From: Frondihabitans sp. PAMC 28766 | Lineage (GTDB): Bacteria; Actinomycetota; Actinomycetes; Actinomycetales; Microbacteriaceae | Assembly: GCF_001577365.1 (NCBI RefSeq) | Contig: NZ_CP014513.1 | Location: forward strand, 2,976,001-3,040,000 | Direction of reading: 5' to 3' | Length of the DNA stretch: 64,000 nt | Part shown: in pieces, positions 10,355-18,727 of the stretch | How the letters are laid out: every line of letters begins with the position of its first letter | Numbering within the stretch: the stretch's first letter is position 1 | Notes under the pieces: model-generated | What the model was told of the DNA's origin: nothing | Seen by the model: the letters and a program-made list of their open reading frames with translations, nothing else | The model's database searches: none | Position numbers and translations under genes: made by a program

Positions 10355-11800
10355 CTAGGTTAGCGACACATCCAGAGAGCTACAGACGGACCTCTGTCGA
10401 GTCGAATGGTCGCCTGCGACGGGACCCGCGCCGAGCACCGCGAGCAGAGCGGCGGCCTTGGTGCGGATCTCGTCGAGCTCTTCGAGCGGCACCGACGACG
10501 CGGTGATGCCGCCGCCCACGCCGATGGACGCGATGCGAGTCGCCGGGTCGAGCACGATCGACCGGATCACGACGGACAGGTCGAGACTGCCGTCGAGACC
10601 GAAGCGGCCGACGGCCCCCGAGTAGATGCCGCGGGGCGTGGCCTCCCACCGGGCGAGCATCGAGACGACGCTGTGCTTGGGCGCACCCGTCATCGACCCG
10701 GGCGGGAACGTCGATCGCACCACGTCGACCGCCGTCACCTCTGGCGGCAGCTGCGCGCGCACGGTCGAGACGAGCTGGTGCACGTGCTCGTAGGTGTGCA
10801 CGCCGAACAGCTCGGTCACCTCCACGCTGCCCGGCACCGCCACCCGGCTGAGGTCGTTCCGCATGAGGTCGACGATCATCAGGTTCTCGGCGTGCTCCTT
10901 GGGGCTCGCGGCGAGGTCGTCGATGAGGGCCTCGTCGTCGACGCGGTCGGCGCCGCGCGGGCGCGTGCCCTTGATCGGCATGCTCGTGGCGAGCCCGGAG
11001 GTGTCGACGGTCAAGAACGTCTCGGGCGTCGAGCTCAGGAAGGACACGCCCTCGAGGCGCAGGAAGCTCGCGCGGGGCGCCGGCGACGAGCGGCGCAGGC
11101 GTCGATAGATCGTGAGGTCGTCCTCCGCCACCCCGTGCACGCGCGCCGAGGTGGTGAGGCACATCACGAAGGCGTCGCCGTCGCGGATCGCCGACTGGCA
11201 GCGCGCGATCAGATCGAGATAGCCGTGCCCGGTGTCTGCCCACTCCGCTCGGGAGCGAGGCGCGGGGCCCGGTTCGGGCAGCGGGCGGTCGTCAGCCGTC
11301 GCCCACCAGCCGGTGAGCCCGTCGGCCCAGCCTGCGTTCTCCTCTCCCATCAGAACGAGTTCGACGGTGCCCGCGTCGTGGTCGAAGACGAGGGCCCGGT
11401 CGACCTCCAGGAGGGCCAGGTCAGGATGCGACGGGTCGCCGAGCGCGTCGGCCCAGCCCGCATCGCCGGGCGCGAGCAGGTACGCTGCGACGCCGTAGCC
11501 GATCCAGCCCCACCAGCCGAGCGGGTCGGCATCCTGTCGCTTCTGTGAGAGCGAAGCCGAGACGGTGCGCCAGGCGTCGTCGACGCTGCCGGGTTCGTGG
11601 ACGGAGGCGCGCACGACACGACTCCCCCAGCCGATCAGGGAGCGACGGGGGTGTCCTTCGAGCGGCGCGGAGCCAGAGGGGTCGGCCTGGGCGCCGGCGT
11701 CGAGCCAGACCACGTTCTCGTCGCCTCCCTGGTCGAGGCGGGCGATGACGGTCTCCGCCGGGATCCAGCGGGTCATCGTCGTTCGGGTCGCGGTCCGCAT
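10355..11800 (-). CDS. pabB: Chorismate-binding enzyme, aminodeoxychorismate synthase component I
   Basis: Converts chorismate towards 4-amino-4-deoxychorismate in folate synthesis, 481 residues. The C-terminal chorismate-binding domain carries PIKGTRPRG, the conserved segment [24 protein letters not shown] and GIYSGAVG. Anthranilate synthase TrpE is the alternative, but the divergent partner is a PabC-like class IV aminotransferase, which supports the PabB reading. ATG 11800 is preferred to ATG 11776 because a TACCCT hexamer sits exactly 7 nt before it, overlapping the pabC start codon. Confidence 0.85.
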   Translation of the reverse strand: MRTATRTTMTRWIPAETVIARLDQGGDENVVWLDAGAQADPSGSAPLEGHPRRSLIGWGSRVVRASVHEPGSVDDAWRTVSASLSQKRQDADPLGWWGWIGYGVAAYLLAPGDAGWADALGDPSHPDLALLEVDRALVFDHDAGTVELVLMGEENAGWADGLTGWWATADDRPLPEPGPAPRSRAEWADTGHGYLDLIARCQSAIRDGDAFVMCLTTSARVHGVAEDDLTIYRRLRRSSPAPRASFLRLEGVSFLSSTPETFLTVDTSGLATSMPIKGTRPRGADRVDDEALIDDLAASPKEHAENLMIVDLMRNDLSRVAVPGSVEVTELFGVHTYEHVHQLVSTVRAQLPPEVTAVDVVRSTFPPGSMTGAPKHSVVSMLARWEATPRGIYSGAVGRFGLDGSLDLSVVIRSIVLDPATRIASIGVGGGITASSVPLEELDEIRTKAAALLAVLGAGPVAGDHSTRQRSVCSSLDVSLT

Positions 11801-11813
11801 ACTGTTGAGGGTA
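11800..11813. promoter_or_regulatory. Face-to-face leaderless promoters of pabB and pabC
   Basis: Only 12 bp separate the two start codons. TACTGT (11800-11805, plus) lies 7 nt before the pabC ATG at 11813. TACCCT (11808-11813 read on minus) lies 7 nt before the pabB ATG at 11800. Each hexamer overlaps the other gene's start codon by one base. Transcription has not been shown; the call rests on symmetry and spacing. Confidence 0.55.
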
Positions 11814-12648
11814 TGAGCGTCGACCCCGGATTTCTATGGGCGAGCGGAGTTCTCGTCCCGACCGGTGGGCAGACGGCAGCAGACGTGCGCGTGAGCGACT
11901 CGTGGCTGCTCGACGAGGGCCGCGTCCTGGCGCTTGAGCTGCATCGCGAACGGTTCGTCTCGTCCGTGTCCGAGGTCGCACCCGACCGCGTCGGCGAGGC
12001 GTCCGCCTTCTGGGCGGCGGCGATCCCCGAACTGCCTCACGACGGCGCGTGGTTCCCCCGCCTCGAGCTCGCCCTGCTCGACGATTCGGGCGACGAGCCA
12101 GGCGACGAGAGTGCGGGCGCCGCCGCCGTCTTCCGCCTCACCGTTCGGCCCGCTCCCCGCGCCACACCTCGATCGAGCTCGTGACGGCCTCCCACGACCC
12201 GAGACGGGCTCCTCTCGTCAAGGGCCCCGATCTGGCCCGGCTCGACGAGCTGCGCACCGAGGCGAGGGGCGCAGGATGCGACGAGGCCGTGATCCTGTCG
12301 GCCGACGGCACCGTCGTCGAGGGCAACTACACCTCGCTGGTGTGGTGGCGGGGCGACGCGCTCTGCGTCGTCGCCGACGAGCTGCCGCGACTGCCCGGGG
12401 TGACCGAGAAGGCCCTCGTGACCCTCGCGATCGCGCTGGGCGTCGAGATCCTGCCCGACGAGGTGATGCCGGGCGAGTTGGAGGGCCTCGAGGTGTGGGC
12501 GCTCAACTCGCTGCACGGAATCCGCATCGCCACGCGCTGGGAGGGCGGCCCCGACCTCGCTGAGCAGCCGGGGCGGTTGCGAGCGTGGCGGTCGCGCCTC
12601 GACGCGCTGCGGAGGCCGCTGCCGGGTGCCAGCCGTCGCCCGAAATAG
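11813..12648 (+). CDS. pabC: Class IV aminotransferase, aminodeoxychorismate lyase-like; frame broken once
   Basis: Class IV pyridoxal-phosphate enzyme, probably releasing p-aminobenzoate from aminodeoxychorismate, as inferred from the divergent pabB. The first part (from MSVDPGFLWASG) runs to a TGA at 12181. The second part, in another frame, carries the family segments IELVTASHDPRRAPLVKG and DGTVVEGNYTSL. The break is at the C4 run 12155-12158; one extra C restores RPAPPRHTSIEL and a continuous 278-residue protein. It is probably leaderless and begins at ATG 11813. Confidence 0.8.
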
Positions 12649-12657
12649 GATTGTCGC

Positions 12658-13551
12658 ATGCCAGGTAAGGTTCTCGTCGTCGACAGCGACATGGCCGCGC
12701 GCCGTGCGGCGATGGTCGCCCTCATTCCCGCGGGATACGAGCTCTCGGTCGCCGAGACGTCGTTCGAAGCGCTGAGCGTCGCCCAACGCGTCGTGCCCGA
12801 TCTCGTGGTCCTCGGGGCGTCGATGACCGATGCGACGGGCCTCGCCGTGATCGGCCGCCTGTTCTCGAGCCCGGCGACGGCCGACGTGCCCGTCATCGTC
12901 ATCGCCGACACGCTGCCGGCCGCGGATGCAGCCGATCGTGCCGGGGCCCGCGACGTCATCCCGGGGCCGGTCGACGCCGCTGCCCTCCAGAAGGCCGTGC
13001 TCGAGCACATCGACTTCCCCGGCGCGCTGCCGCAGGCACCCGCGGCCGTGCTCGGCGACCCCGAGCGCCTGGCCGTCGTCGAGGCCCTCCGCCCGGACGC
13101 CTCGGGTGCGCCGTCGCTCGACCGATTCACCGCGCTCGCCTCGAAGCTGCTGAAGGCGCCGGTCTCGGTCGTCACCCTCGTCGAGGCCGACGGCCAGACG
13201 GTCGCGAGCCAGACCGGTCGCGACTCCCTGGGCACGCCTCCGAAGAAAGTGCCGCTGACGCACTCCTTCTGCCAGTTCGCCGTCACGTCGCGCGAGCCGC
13301 TGCGCATCGACGACTCGCTGGGCCACCCGCTCGTCAGCGCGAGCCCGGCCATCCAGGAGGACGACATCCGCGCCTATCTCGGCGTGCCCCTCATCATCGG
13401 CGGCACCCAGGCCGTCGGTGCCCTGTGCGTCACCGACGGGGTGCCACGCCACTGGACGGACGACGAGACCGAGCTGCTCGGCGATCTCGCGGGCATCCTG
13501 ACGGATCAGCTCGACACGACGGTGCGACGCGGGCGTCACGCCGTCGGCTGA
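12658..13551 (+). CDS. Receiver-like plus GAF domain protein with no phosphoacceptor Asp
   Basis: Cytosolic sensor-like protein of 297 residues. Residues 1-120 resemble a response-regulator receiver (KVLVVDSD start), but the position of the phosphorylated aspartate reads PDLVVLGASM, with Gly53 where Asp is expected. Residues about 150-290 form a GAF domain with PLTHSFCQFAV and AYLGVPLIIGG. No DNA-binding or enzymatic output domain is seen, so it may act by ligand-dependent protein contact. TAGGAT 6 nt before ATG 12658 suggests a leaderless mRNA independent of pabC. It overlaps the convergent next gene by 16 bp. Confidence 0.75.
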   Translation: MPGKVLVVDSDMAARRAAMVALIPAGYELSVAETSFEALSVAQRVVPDLVVLGASMTDATGLAVIGRLFSSPATADVPVIVIADTLPAADAADRAGARDVIPGPVDAAALQKAVLEHIDFPGALPQAPAAVLGDPERLAVVEALRPDASGAPSLDRFTALASKLLKAPVSVVTLVEADGQTVASQTGRDSLGTPPKKVPLTHSFCQFAVTSREPLRIDDSLGHPLVSASPAIQEDDIRAYLGVPLIIGGTQAVGALCVTDGVPRHWTDDETELLGDLAGILTDQLDTTVRRGRHAVG

Positions 13552-14189
13552 GGCCACCGCCTCGCGCTCGCGTCGCTCGTCGAGCGCGCGGACTCGAGCG
13601 TGCGACCCCACTCGTAGGCGACGAGCAGGGGTTTGAGCAGAATGAACTCGCCGGGCAGCCAGTCGCGTCCGCGAGTGAGCCGCGGCGCGAGCGACGGGTC
13701 CTGCTTCGCCAGGTACCGGCGCGTGCGCCGCGCGTGGAAGGTGTTCGAGGCGACGATGATCGGCCCGGCCGCGGCGAAGAGGGGCCGTGAGAAGAGCACG
13801 TTCTGCCAGGTGTTCGTGGCGCGCTCGTCGAGGACGACGTTCTGCGCCGACACGCCCAGGTGCCGGACGGCGAAGTCGGCCATGACCGCCGCCTCCGAGC
13901 GGGCCGCACCGTGCGTGGCCGCGCCGCTGAAGACGAAGCGGGCGGGGCGCCGGTCGACCGAGCGCACGGCGATCCTGCAGCGCCATTTCTGCACCAGCCC
14001 CGGGCGGCCGTCGGCGCGCGACGGGTAGCCCGGCACCAGCACTGTCGTCGGCCCCTCCACCCGCGCGGCGCTCGCGCCGTCCCGCGCCACGCCGTCGCGC
14101 GACGCCCGCCACGTCAGCACTTCGCTCACCACCAGGATGCCGGCGGCGACTCCCCCGACGCCGACCCACACCCTCCGCCGACCCATCAC
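13536..14189 (-). CDS. YdcF/SanA-family (DUF218) membrane-anchored protein
   Basis: 217 residues with one N-terminal membrane segment (about 8-28) and a DUF218 domain with its typical pattern: VLVPGY near 51, the FSGAATHG loop, the central block DERATNTWQN, and IIVASNTFHARR. E. coli relatives (ElyC, SanA, YdcF) affect envelope integrity; the chemical activity is unsettled. ATG 14189 and ATG 14186 are both possible starts. The 3' end overlaps the convergent receiver-GAF gene by 16 bp. Confidence 0.78.
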   Translation of the reverse strand: MMGRRRVWVGVGGVAAGILVVSEVLTWRASRDGVARDGASAARVEGPTTVLVPGYPSRADGRPGLVQKWRCRIAVRSVDRRPARFVFSGAATHGAARSEAAVMADFAVRHLGVSAQNVVLDERATNTWQNVLFSRPLFAAAGPIIVASNTFHARRTRRYLAKQDPSLAPRLTRGRDWLPGEFILLKPLLVAYEWGRTLESARSTSDASARRWPQPTA

Positions 14190-14220
14190 GCCCTCACCCT
14201 ACTGTCCGTCGCCCCGCAGC

Positions 14221-14276
14221 TGAGTGGCACGTCTCTGCGGCGGAAGGCACCGAATCCCGCGGGAATGCGCCACTCA
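14221..14276 (-). terminator. Candidate terminator of the cyd operon
   Basis: TGAGTGGC at 14221-14228 pairs with GCCACTCA at 14269-14276, enclosing a small palindrome TCCCGCGGGA. It lies just after the cydC stop on the minus strand. No U-tract is obvious. Confidence 0.4.
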
Positions 14277-14286
14277 CCAGCGACCC

Positions 14287-16038
14287 CTACACGAGCCGAC
14301 CGGCGGAGAGACGCAGGCGACGAGTGATGAGCTCGGGGGCGACGGGCACGTGCGAGATCAGGACGACCGTCGTGCCGGCGACGGACGCCCGCTCGACGAG
14401 GTCGTGCAGCAGCCTGTCGGCAATGGCCGCGTCGACTCCGGCGGCCGGCTCGTCGAGCACCAGCACCGGGAAGCCGCGCAACAGGGCCCGGGCGAGCGAG
14501 ATCCGCTGGGCCTGCCCGCCCGAGACAAGCGCCCCGCGCTCACCGAGGCGCGCGTCGAGCCCGCCCCGTGCCGACAGCCACGACGCGAGCCCGACCCGGT
14601 CGAGCACTTCGACGAGCTCGTCGTCGGTGGCTTCGGGCCGGGCGAACAGCAGGTTCTGGCGCACATTCTCGTCGAAGAGGTAGGGGCTCTGCTCGACGAG
14701 GCCGACCGTCGCCCGCACCCGCTCGGGGTCGAGCGAGCGCGTCGAGACACCGCCGACGGCGTACGAGCCGCCGTGCTCGAGGAAGCGCACGAGCACCGCC
14801 GCCAGGGTCGATTTGCCGGCACCGCTCGGCCCCTCGATCAGCACGCGGTCGCCCACATGCACGTCGAACGAGACACCGCCGAGGCCAGGATGCGAGGCTC
14901 CCGGCCAGGTCGCCGTCACGTCGCGCAGCTGCAGGGCCGGCCCGCCCACGGCCGGCAGATCGACGGGCGTCGCAGCGGGCGCGTCGTCGGCGCGCTCGTC
15001 GACGACAACTTCGGCGGGGACGGTCGCGGGCACGGCGGTGTCGACGCGATCGGCGCTGGCGCGAACCCGCCGCCAGGCGATGACCGCAACCGGCACGGCG
15101 CCGACGACCTCGAAGACGGCCAGCGGGATGAGCGCGACGAGGGCGAACGCCGGGCCGGACAGCGGCCCGAGGGCCGGCGCCACCGCCCAGACGACCCCCA
15201 GCACGCTCGCCCCGCTGAGCAGCGAGATGACGGCTGCCACAAGGCCGGTGGTCGAGGCCTGCCGCAGGGACGCGCGCCGCAGGTCGGCGTCCAGAGTGCG
15301 TACACGGTCGAGCTGGCCGGCGACGGCGTCGAAGGCGACCAGCACGTCGAGATTCTGTACGAGGTCGAGCACGGCCGCGCCGAGCGCCCCGCGCCGGTCG
15401 GCCAGGCGCACCTCGGTGGTGCGCGCCAGCGAGTTCGCGACGAGGCAGCTCACCGCGAAGGCGATCGCCAGGGCGATAGCGAGCACGAGGGCGGCGACGG
15501 CCGAGATGATCAGCACGCCGATGCACGCGCAGAGCGCCGACAGTCCTGAGATCACCAGCGGCTGGACGACCCGCAGCGGCAGATCCTGCAGCGCATCGAC
15601 GTCCGAGACGACGCGCGTCAGCAGCTCGCCGCGCGAGGTGCGACCGAGGCCGGCCGGCGCGACGCGGACGAGGCGCCGGTACAGCTCGGTGCGCACCACT
15701 GCCAGCTGCCGGAAGGCGGCGTCGTGGCTGGTCAGCCGCTCGAGATAGCGGAAGGAAGCCCGGGCGAGCGCGAAGAGGCGCACCGAGACGATGGCGATCG
15801 AGAGGAAGAGGATGGGGGGCTGCTCGGCGGCGCGAGTGATGAGGTAGGCCGAGACTGCCATGAGGGCGATGCCGCTCAGGGCGCTGAGCGCCCCCGTGGC
15901 CTTGCCGCGGTACGAGCGGTTCAGCGGCGGCTGCGCGGTTCGCAGCAGCGAGGCGGGTGCGGCTGTGCCTGTGCCTGTGCCTGTGCCTGTGGCTTCGGCC
16001 GAGGGCGTGGCCGACGGCTGCAGGATGCCAGTGCTCAC
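14287..16038 (-). CDS. cydC: Thiol-reductant ABC exporter subunit CydC
   Basis: Half of the CydDC heterodimer, which exports cysteine/glutathione-type reductant and is needed to assemble cytochrome bd; 583 residues. About six membrane helices precede an ATPase domain with Walker A GPSGAGKSTL, signature VSGGQAQRISLARAL and Walker B VLVLDEPAAG. The GTG start at 16038 overlaps the cydD stop as GTGA, indicating coupled translation. An in-frame hexanucleotide tandem repeat encodes Gly-Thr dipeptides near residues 16-25. It is the last gene of cydABDC. Confidence 0.95.
   Translation of the reverse strand: MSTGILQPSATPSAEATGTGTGTGTAAPASLLRTAQPPLNRSYRGKATGALSALSGIALMAVSAYLITRAAEQPPILFLSIAIVSVRLFALARASFRYLERLTSHDAAFRQLAVVRTELYRRLVRVAPAGLGRTSRGELLTRVVSDVDALQDLPLRVVQPLVISGLSALCACIGVLIISAVAALVLAIALAIAFAVSCLVANSLARTTEVRLADRRGALGAAVLDLVQNLDVLVAFDAVAGQLDRVRTLDADLRRASLRQASTTGLVAAVISLLSGASVLGVVWAVAPALGPLSGPAFALVALIPLAVFEVVGAVPVAVIAWRRVRASADRVDTAVPATVPAEVVVDERADDAPAATPVDLPAVGGPALQLRDVTATWPGASHPGLGGVSFDVHVGDRVLIEGPSGAGKSTLAAVLVRFLEHGGSYAVGGVSTRSLDPERVRATVGLVEQSPYLFDENVRQNLLFARPEATDDELVEVLDRVGLASWLSARGGLDARLGERGALVSGGQAQRISLARALLRGFPVLVLDEPAAGVDAAIADRLLHDLVERASVAGTTVVLISHVPVAPELITRRLRLSAGRLV
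15964..15987. repeat. Hexanucleotide tandem repeat in cydC
   Basis: TGTGCC is repeated four times, followed by the variant TGTGGC. The unit length is a multiple of three, so copy-number change would lengthen or shorten a Thr-Gly run without shifting the frame. Confidence 0.8.
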
Positions 16039-17720
16039 GAGCTCATCACCGCCGCCTCCTCGATTGCGGCAGCACCCTGCGGCGCCGCCTCGATCACGAC
16101 CGTGCGGTCGGCCCGCGACTGCACTCCCGGCCGGTGCGTCACGACGGCGACGGCTACCCCGCCCGCGGCCACGCGCAGCAGCCCGTCGACGAGAACCTGC
16201 TCCGACTCGAGGTCGAGGGCCGAGGTGGGCTCGTCGACGAGGAGGAGCCGCACGCCGGGGCGGCGCAGACGATAGAGGGCCCGCGCGAGTGCGACCCGCT
16301 GGGCCTGCCCGCCCGAGAGGCCGGTCCCCCCGGGCCCGAGCTCGCTGCCCGGGTCGATGCTCGACGCACCGGCCGTGGCCAGCGCGTCGAGCACCGCCGG
16401 CACGTCGACCTCGTCGCCGAGGGCGACGTTCGAGGCGATGCTGCCCGACAGGAGGCCGGGCTGCTGGCCCGACCAGGCGACGTCCGAGGCGTCGACCGGG
16501 CGGCCGGCGTCGCGCCAGACGATGTCGCCGCGCAGGGCCACCGTGCCGAGGATGGCGCCGAGCAGCGAGGTCTTGCCGACGCCGGAGGGGCCCGTGATGG
16601 CCGTCACCTGGCCGACCGGCAGATCGAAATCGAGAGGGCCGACGGTGGGGAGGCCGTCGTAGTCGATCGCCACGGCGCGAAGCTGCAGCACGTCGTGCCC
16701 GGTGACCGGGCTGGGAGTCTCAGCGGCGAGGCGTGCCGGCCCCGTGGAATCCTGCGACCCGTCGGCGGGGGCGCTCTCGTCGAGCACGGCGAAGACCTCT
16801 TCGGCTGCTGCCACCCCGTCGGTGGCCGCGTGGAAGTGCGCCCCGACCTGGCGGAGGGGCAGGAAGACCTCCGGGGCCATGAGCAGGAGGAACAGGCCGG
16901 TCTCGAGGCCGAGGCTGCCCGAGACCAGTCGCACGCCGATGAACACCGCGACGATGGCCACCGAGAGCGACGCCGCCATCTCGAGCGCGAAGCCGGAGAG
17001 GAAGGACACCTGCAGCACCTTCATGGTCTGCACTCGGTAGTCGTCGGTGAGCTCGCCGATCCTGCGCACCTGACGGCGCTCGCGCCCGTACACCTTGAGG
17101 GTCGAGAGGCCGTTGACGGCGTCGAGGAAGGACGACGCGAGGTGGGCCAGGCGATCCCACTGCCGTGCCTGCGCCGAGCGCGTCGTCCAGCCGATGAGGA
17201 CCATGAAGACGGGGATCACGGGGATGCAGCACACCACGATGATGCCCGACAGCAGATCCTGCGAGAACATCACGATGACCAGGATCGGAGTCGCCAGGGC
17301 TGTCAGGATCAGCTGCGGCAGGTATTTCGCGAAGTAGTCGTCGAGCGCGTCGAGACCCGGCCCCACCAGCGTGGCCAGAGCGGCCGAGTTGCGCTTCGCG
17401 ACCCAGGCGTGGCCCCGCGAGACGATGCTCTCGATCACGCGCGAGCGCAACTGGCTCTTGACCCGCACGGCCGTGCGCGAGGCCACCGCCTCGAGGGCCC
17501 AGCCGACGGCGCTGCGCAGCAGGATCGTGACGGCGAGGCCGACGAGGTACGGTGCGAGCCGGTCGGAGTGCCGGTCGACGACCACGACCACCGCCTGCGC
17601 GACGAAGAAGGCAAACGCCACCGTCAGGGCGGTCTGGACGAGGCCCAGCAGCGCCCCGGCGGCGAGGAACGACTTCACCGTTCGGGCGTAGCGGACGAGC
17701 CGCGGATCGAGCGGTCTCAT
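16035..17720 (-). CDS. cydD: Thiol-reductant ABC exporter subunit CydD
   Basis: Membrane and ATPase partner of CydC, 561 residues from the ATG at 17720 (MRPLDPRLVRYARTVKSF). That start is 1 nt after the cydB stop, so the longer frame inside cydB was rejected. A six-helix transporter domain is followed by Walker A GPSGVGKTSLLG, signature LSGGQAQRVALARAL and Walker B LLLVDEPTSALD. Its position between cydB and cydC is the normal actinobacterial order. Confidence 0.95.
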   Translation of the reverse strand: MRPLDPRLVRYARTVKSFLAAGALLGLVQTALTVAFAFFVAQAVVVVVDRHSDRLAPYLVGLAVTILLRSAVGWALEAVASRTAVRVKSQLRSRVIESIVSRGHAWVAKRNSAALATLVGPGLDALDDYFAKYLPQLILTALATPILVIVMFSQDLLSGIIVVCCIPVIPVFMVLIGWTTRSAQARQWDRLAHLASSFLDAVNGLSTLKVYGRERRQVRRIGELTDDYRVQTMKVLQVSFLSGFALEMAASLSVAIVAVFIGVRLVSGSLGLETGLFLLLMAPEVFLPLRQVGAHFHAATDGVAAAEEVFAVLDESAPADGSQDSTGPARLAAETPSPVTGHDVLQLRAVAIDYDGLPTVGPLDFDLPVGQVTAITGPSGVGKTSLLGAILGTVALRGDIVWRDAGRPVDASDVAWSGQQPGLLSGSIASNVALGDEVDVPAVLDALATAGASSIDPGSELGPGGTGLSGGQAQRVALARALYRLRRPGVRLLLVDEPTSALDLESEQVLVDGLLRVAAGGVAVAVVTHRPGVQSRADRTVVIEAAPQGAAAIEEAAVMSS

Positions 17721-17721
17721 G

Positions 17722-18726
17722 TCAGTGCGCCGCCGCACTCACCAGGGCGCGCGTCACGCGCCGCCGGAACATGTAGTACGTGAACCCCTGGTAGGCGAGG
17801 ATCAACGGCACGAAGATCAGCGCGATCCAGCTCATCACCGCAAGCGTGTAGTGCCCGCTCGACGAGTTGGCGATCGTCATCGTGTTGGCCGGGTCGTTGG
17901 TGGCCACGAGGGTGTTGGGGAAGAGCGTGCCGAACAACGTGGCCACCGTGAACGCGATCGTGACAGCCATGAAGGCGAAGGCGACACCCTCGCGGCCTCG
18001 GAGGTTGGCGACGGAGGAGATGACCAGGGCCGCCACGGCGCCGATCGAGAGGAACAGCGACAGGCTGTTGCCGTGGGCGACGAACGTGGCGATCAGGAAG
18101 GCGCCCGCCACGATGACCGTCACGAGGCCCGAGCGGACGGCCAGCCTGCGTGCCCGCACCCGGATCTCGCCGTCGGTCTTGAGCGTCACGAAGATGACGC
18201 CGTGCGTGAAGAACAGCATCAGCGTCGCGAGCCCGCCGACGATCGAGTAGGCGTTGAACAACCCCGAGAAAGTGCCGATGTAGTCGAAGTTGTGGTCGAG
18301 CGCGAGGCCTCGCACGATGTTCGCGAAGACGACGCCCCAGAGGAAGGCCGGCACGACGCTGCCGACGAAGATCATGATGTCGAAGTTGCGCTTCCACTGG
18401 TGATCCGGCCGCTGATGGCGGTACTCGAACGAGACTCCGCGCAAAATCAACGCCAGCAGGATGAACACCATCGGCAGGTAGAACCCGGAGAAGATCGTCG
18501 CGTACCACTCGGGGAAGGCCGCGAAGAGCGCGCCGCCCGCGACGATGACCCAGGTTTCGTTGAGATCCCAGACCGGGCCGATCGTGTTGATCAGCACCCG
18601 CCGGTCGGTGTCGTCGCGGCCCAGGAAGGGCAGCGACATGCCGACGCCGAAGTCGAACCCGTCGAGGACGAAGTAGCCCGTGAAGAACAGGGCGATGAGC
18701 AGGAACCACACATCGGGGAGCGTCAT
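17722..18726 (-). CDS. cydB: Cytochrome bd ubiquinol/menaquinol oxidase subunit II
   Basis: Membrane subunit of the high-affinity quinol oxidase, 334 residues, about nine hydrophobic segments. The start MTLPDVWFLLIALFFTGY and the motif DGFDFGVGM are diagnostic, as are ETWVIVAGGALFAAFPEWYA and the histidine-rich loop after FEYRHQ. The ATG begins 1 nt after the cydA stop and the gene ends 1 nt before the cydD start, so the four cyd genes form one transcription unit. Confidence 0.97.
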   Translation of the reverse strand: MTLPDVWFLLIALFFTGYFVLDGFDFGVGMSLPFLGRDDTDRRVLINTIGPVWDLNETWVIVAGGALFAAFPEWYATIFSGFYLPMVFILLALILRGVSFEYRHQRPDHQWKRNFDIMIFVGSVVPAFLWGVVFANIVRGLALDHNFDYIGTFSGLFNAYSIVGGLATLMLFFTHGVIFVTLKTDGEIRVRARRLAVRSGLVTVIVAGAFLIATFVAHGNSLSLFLSIGAVAALVISSVANLRGREGVAFAFMAVTIAFTVATLFGTLFPNTLVATNDPANTMTIANSSSGHYTLAVMSWIALIFVPLILAYQGFTYYMFRRRVTRALVSAAAH

Positions 18727-18727
18727 C

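Noticed and set aside
11776..11778. Alternative pabB start at ATG 11776
   Set aside because: No -10 or ribosome site is positioned for it, whereas ATG 11800 has TACCCT 7 nt upstream.
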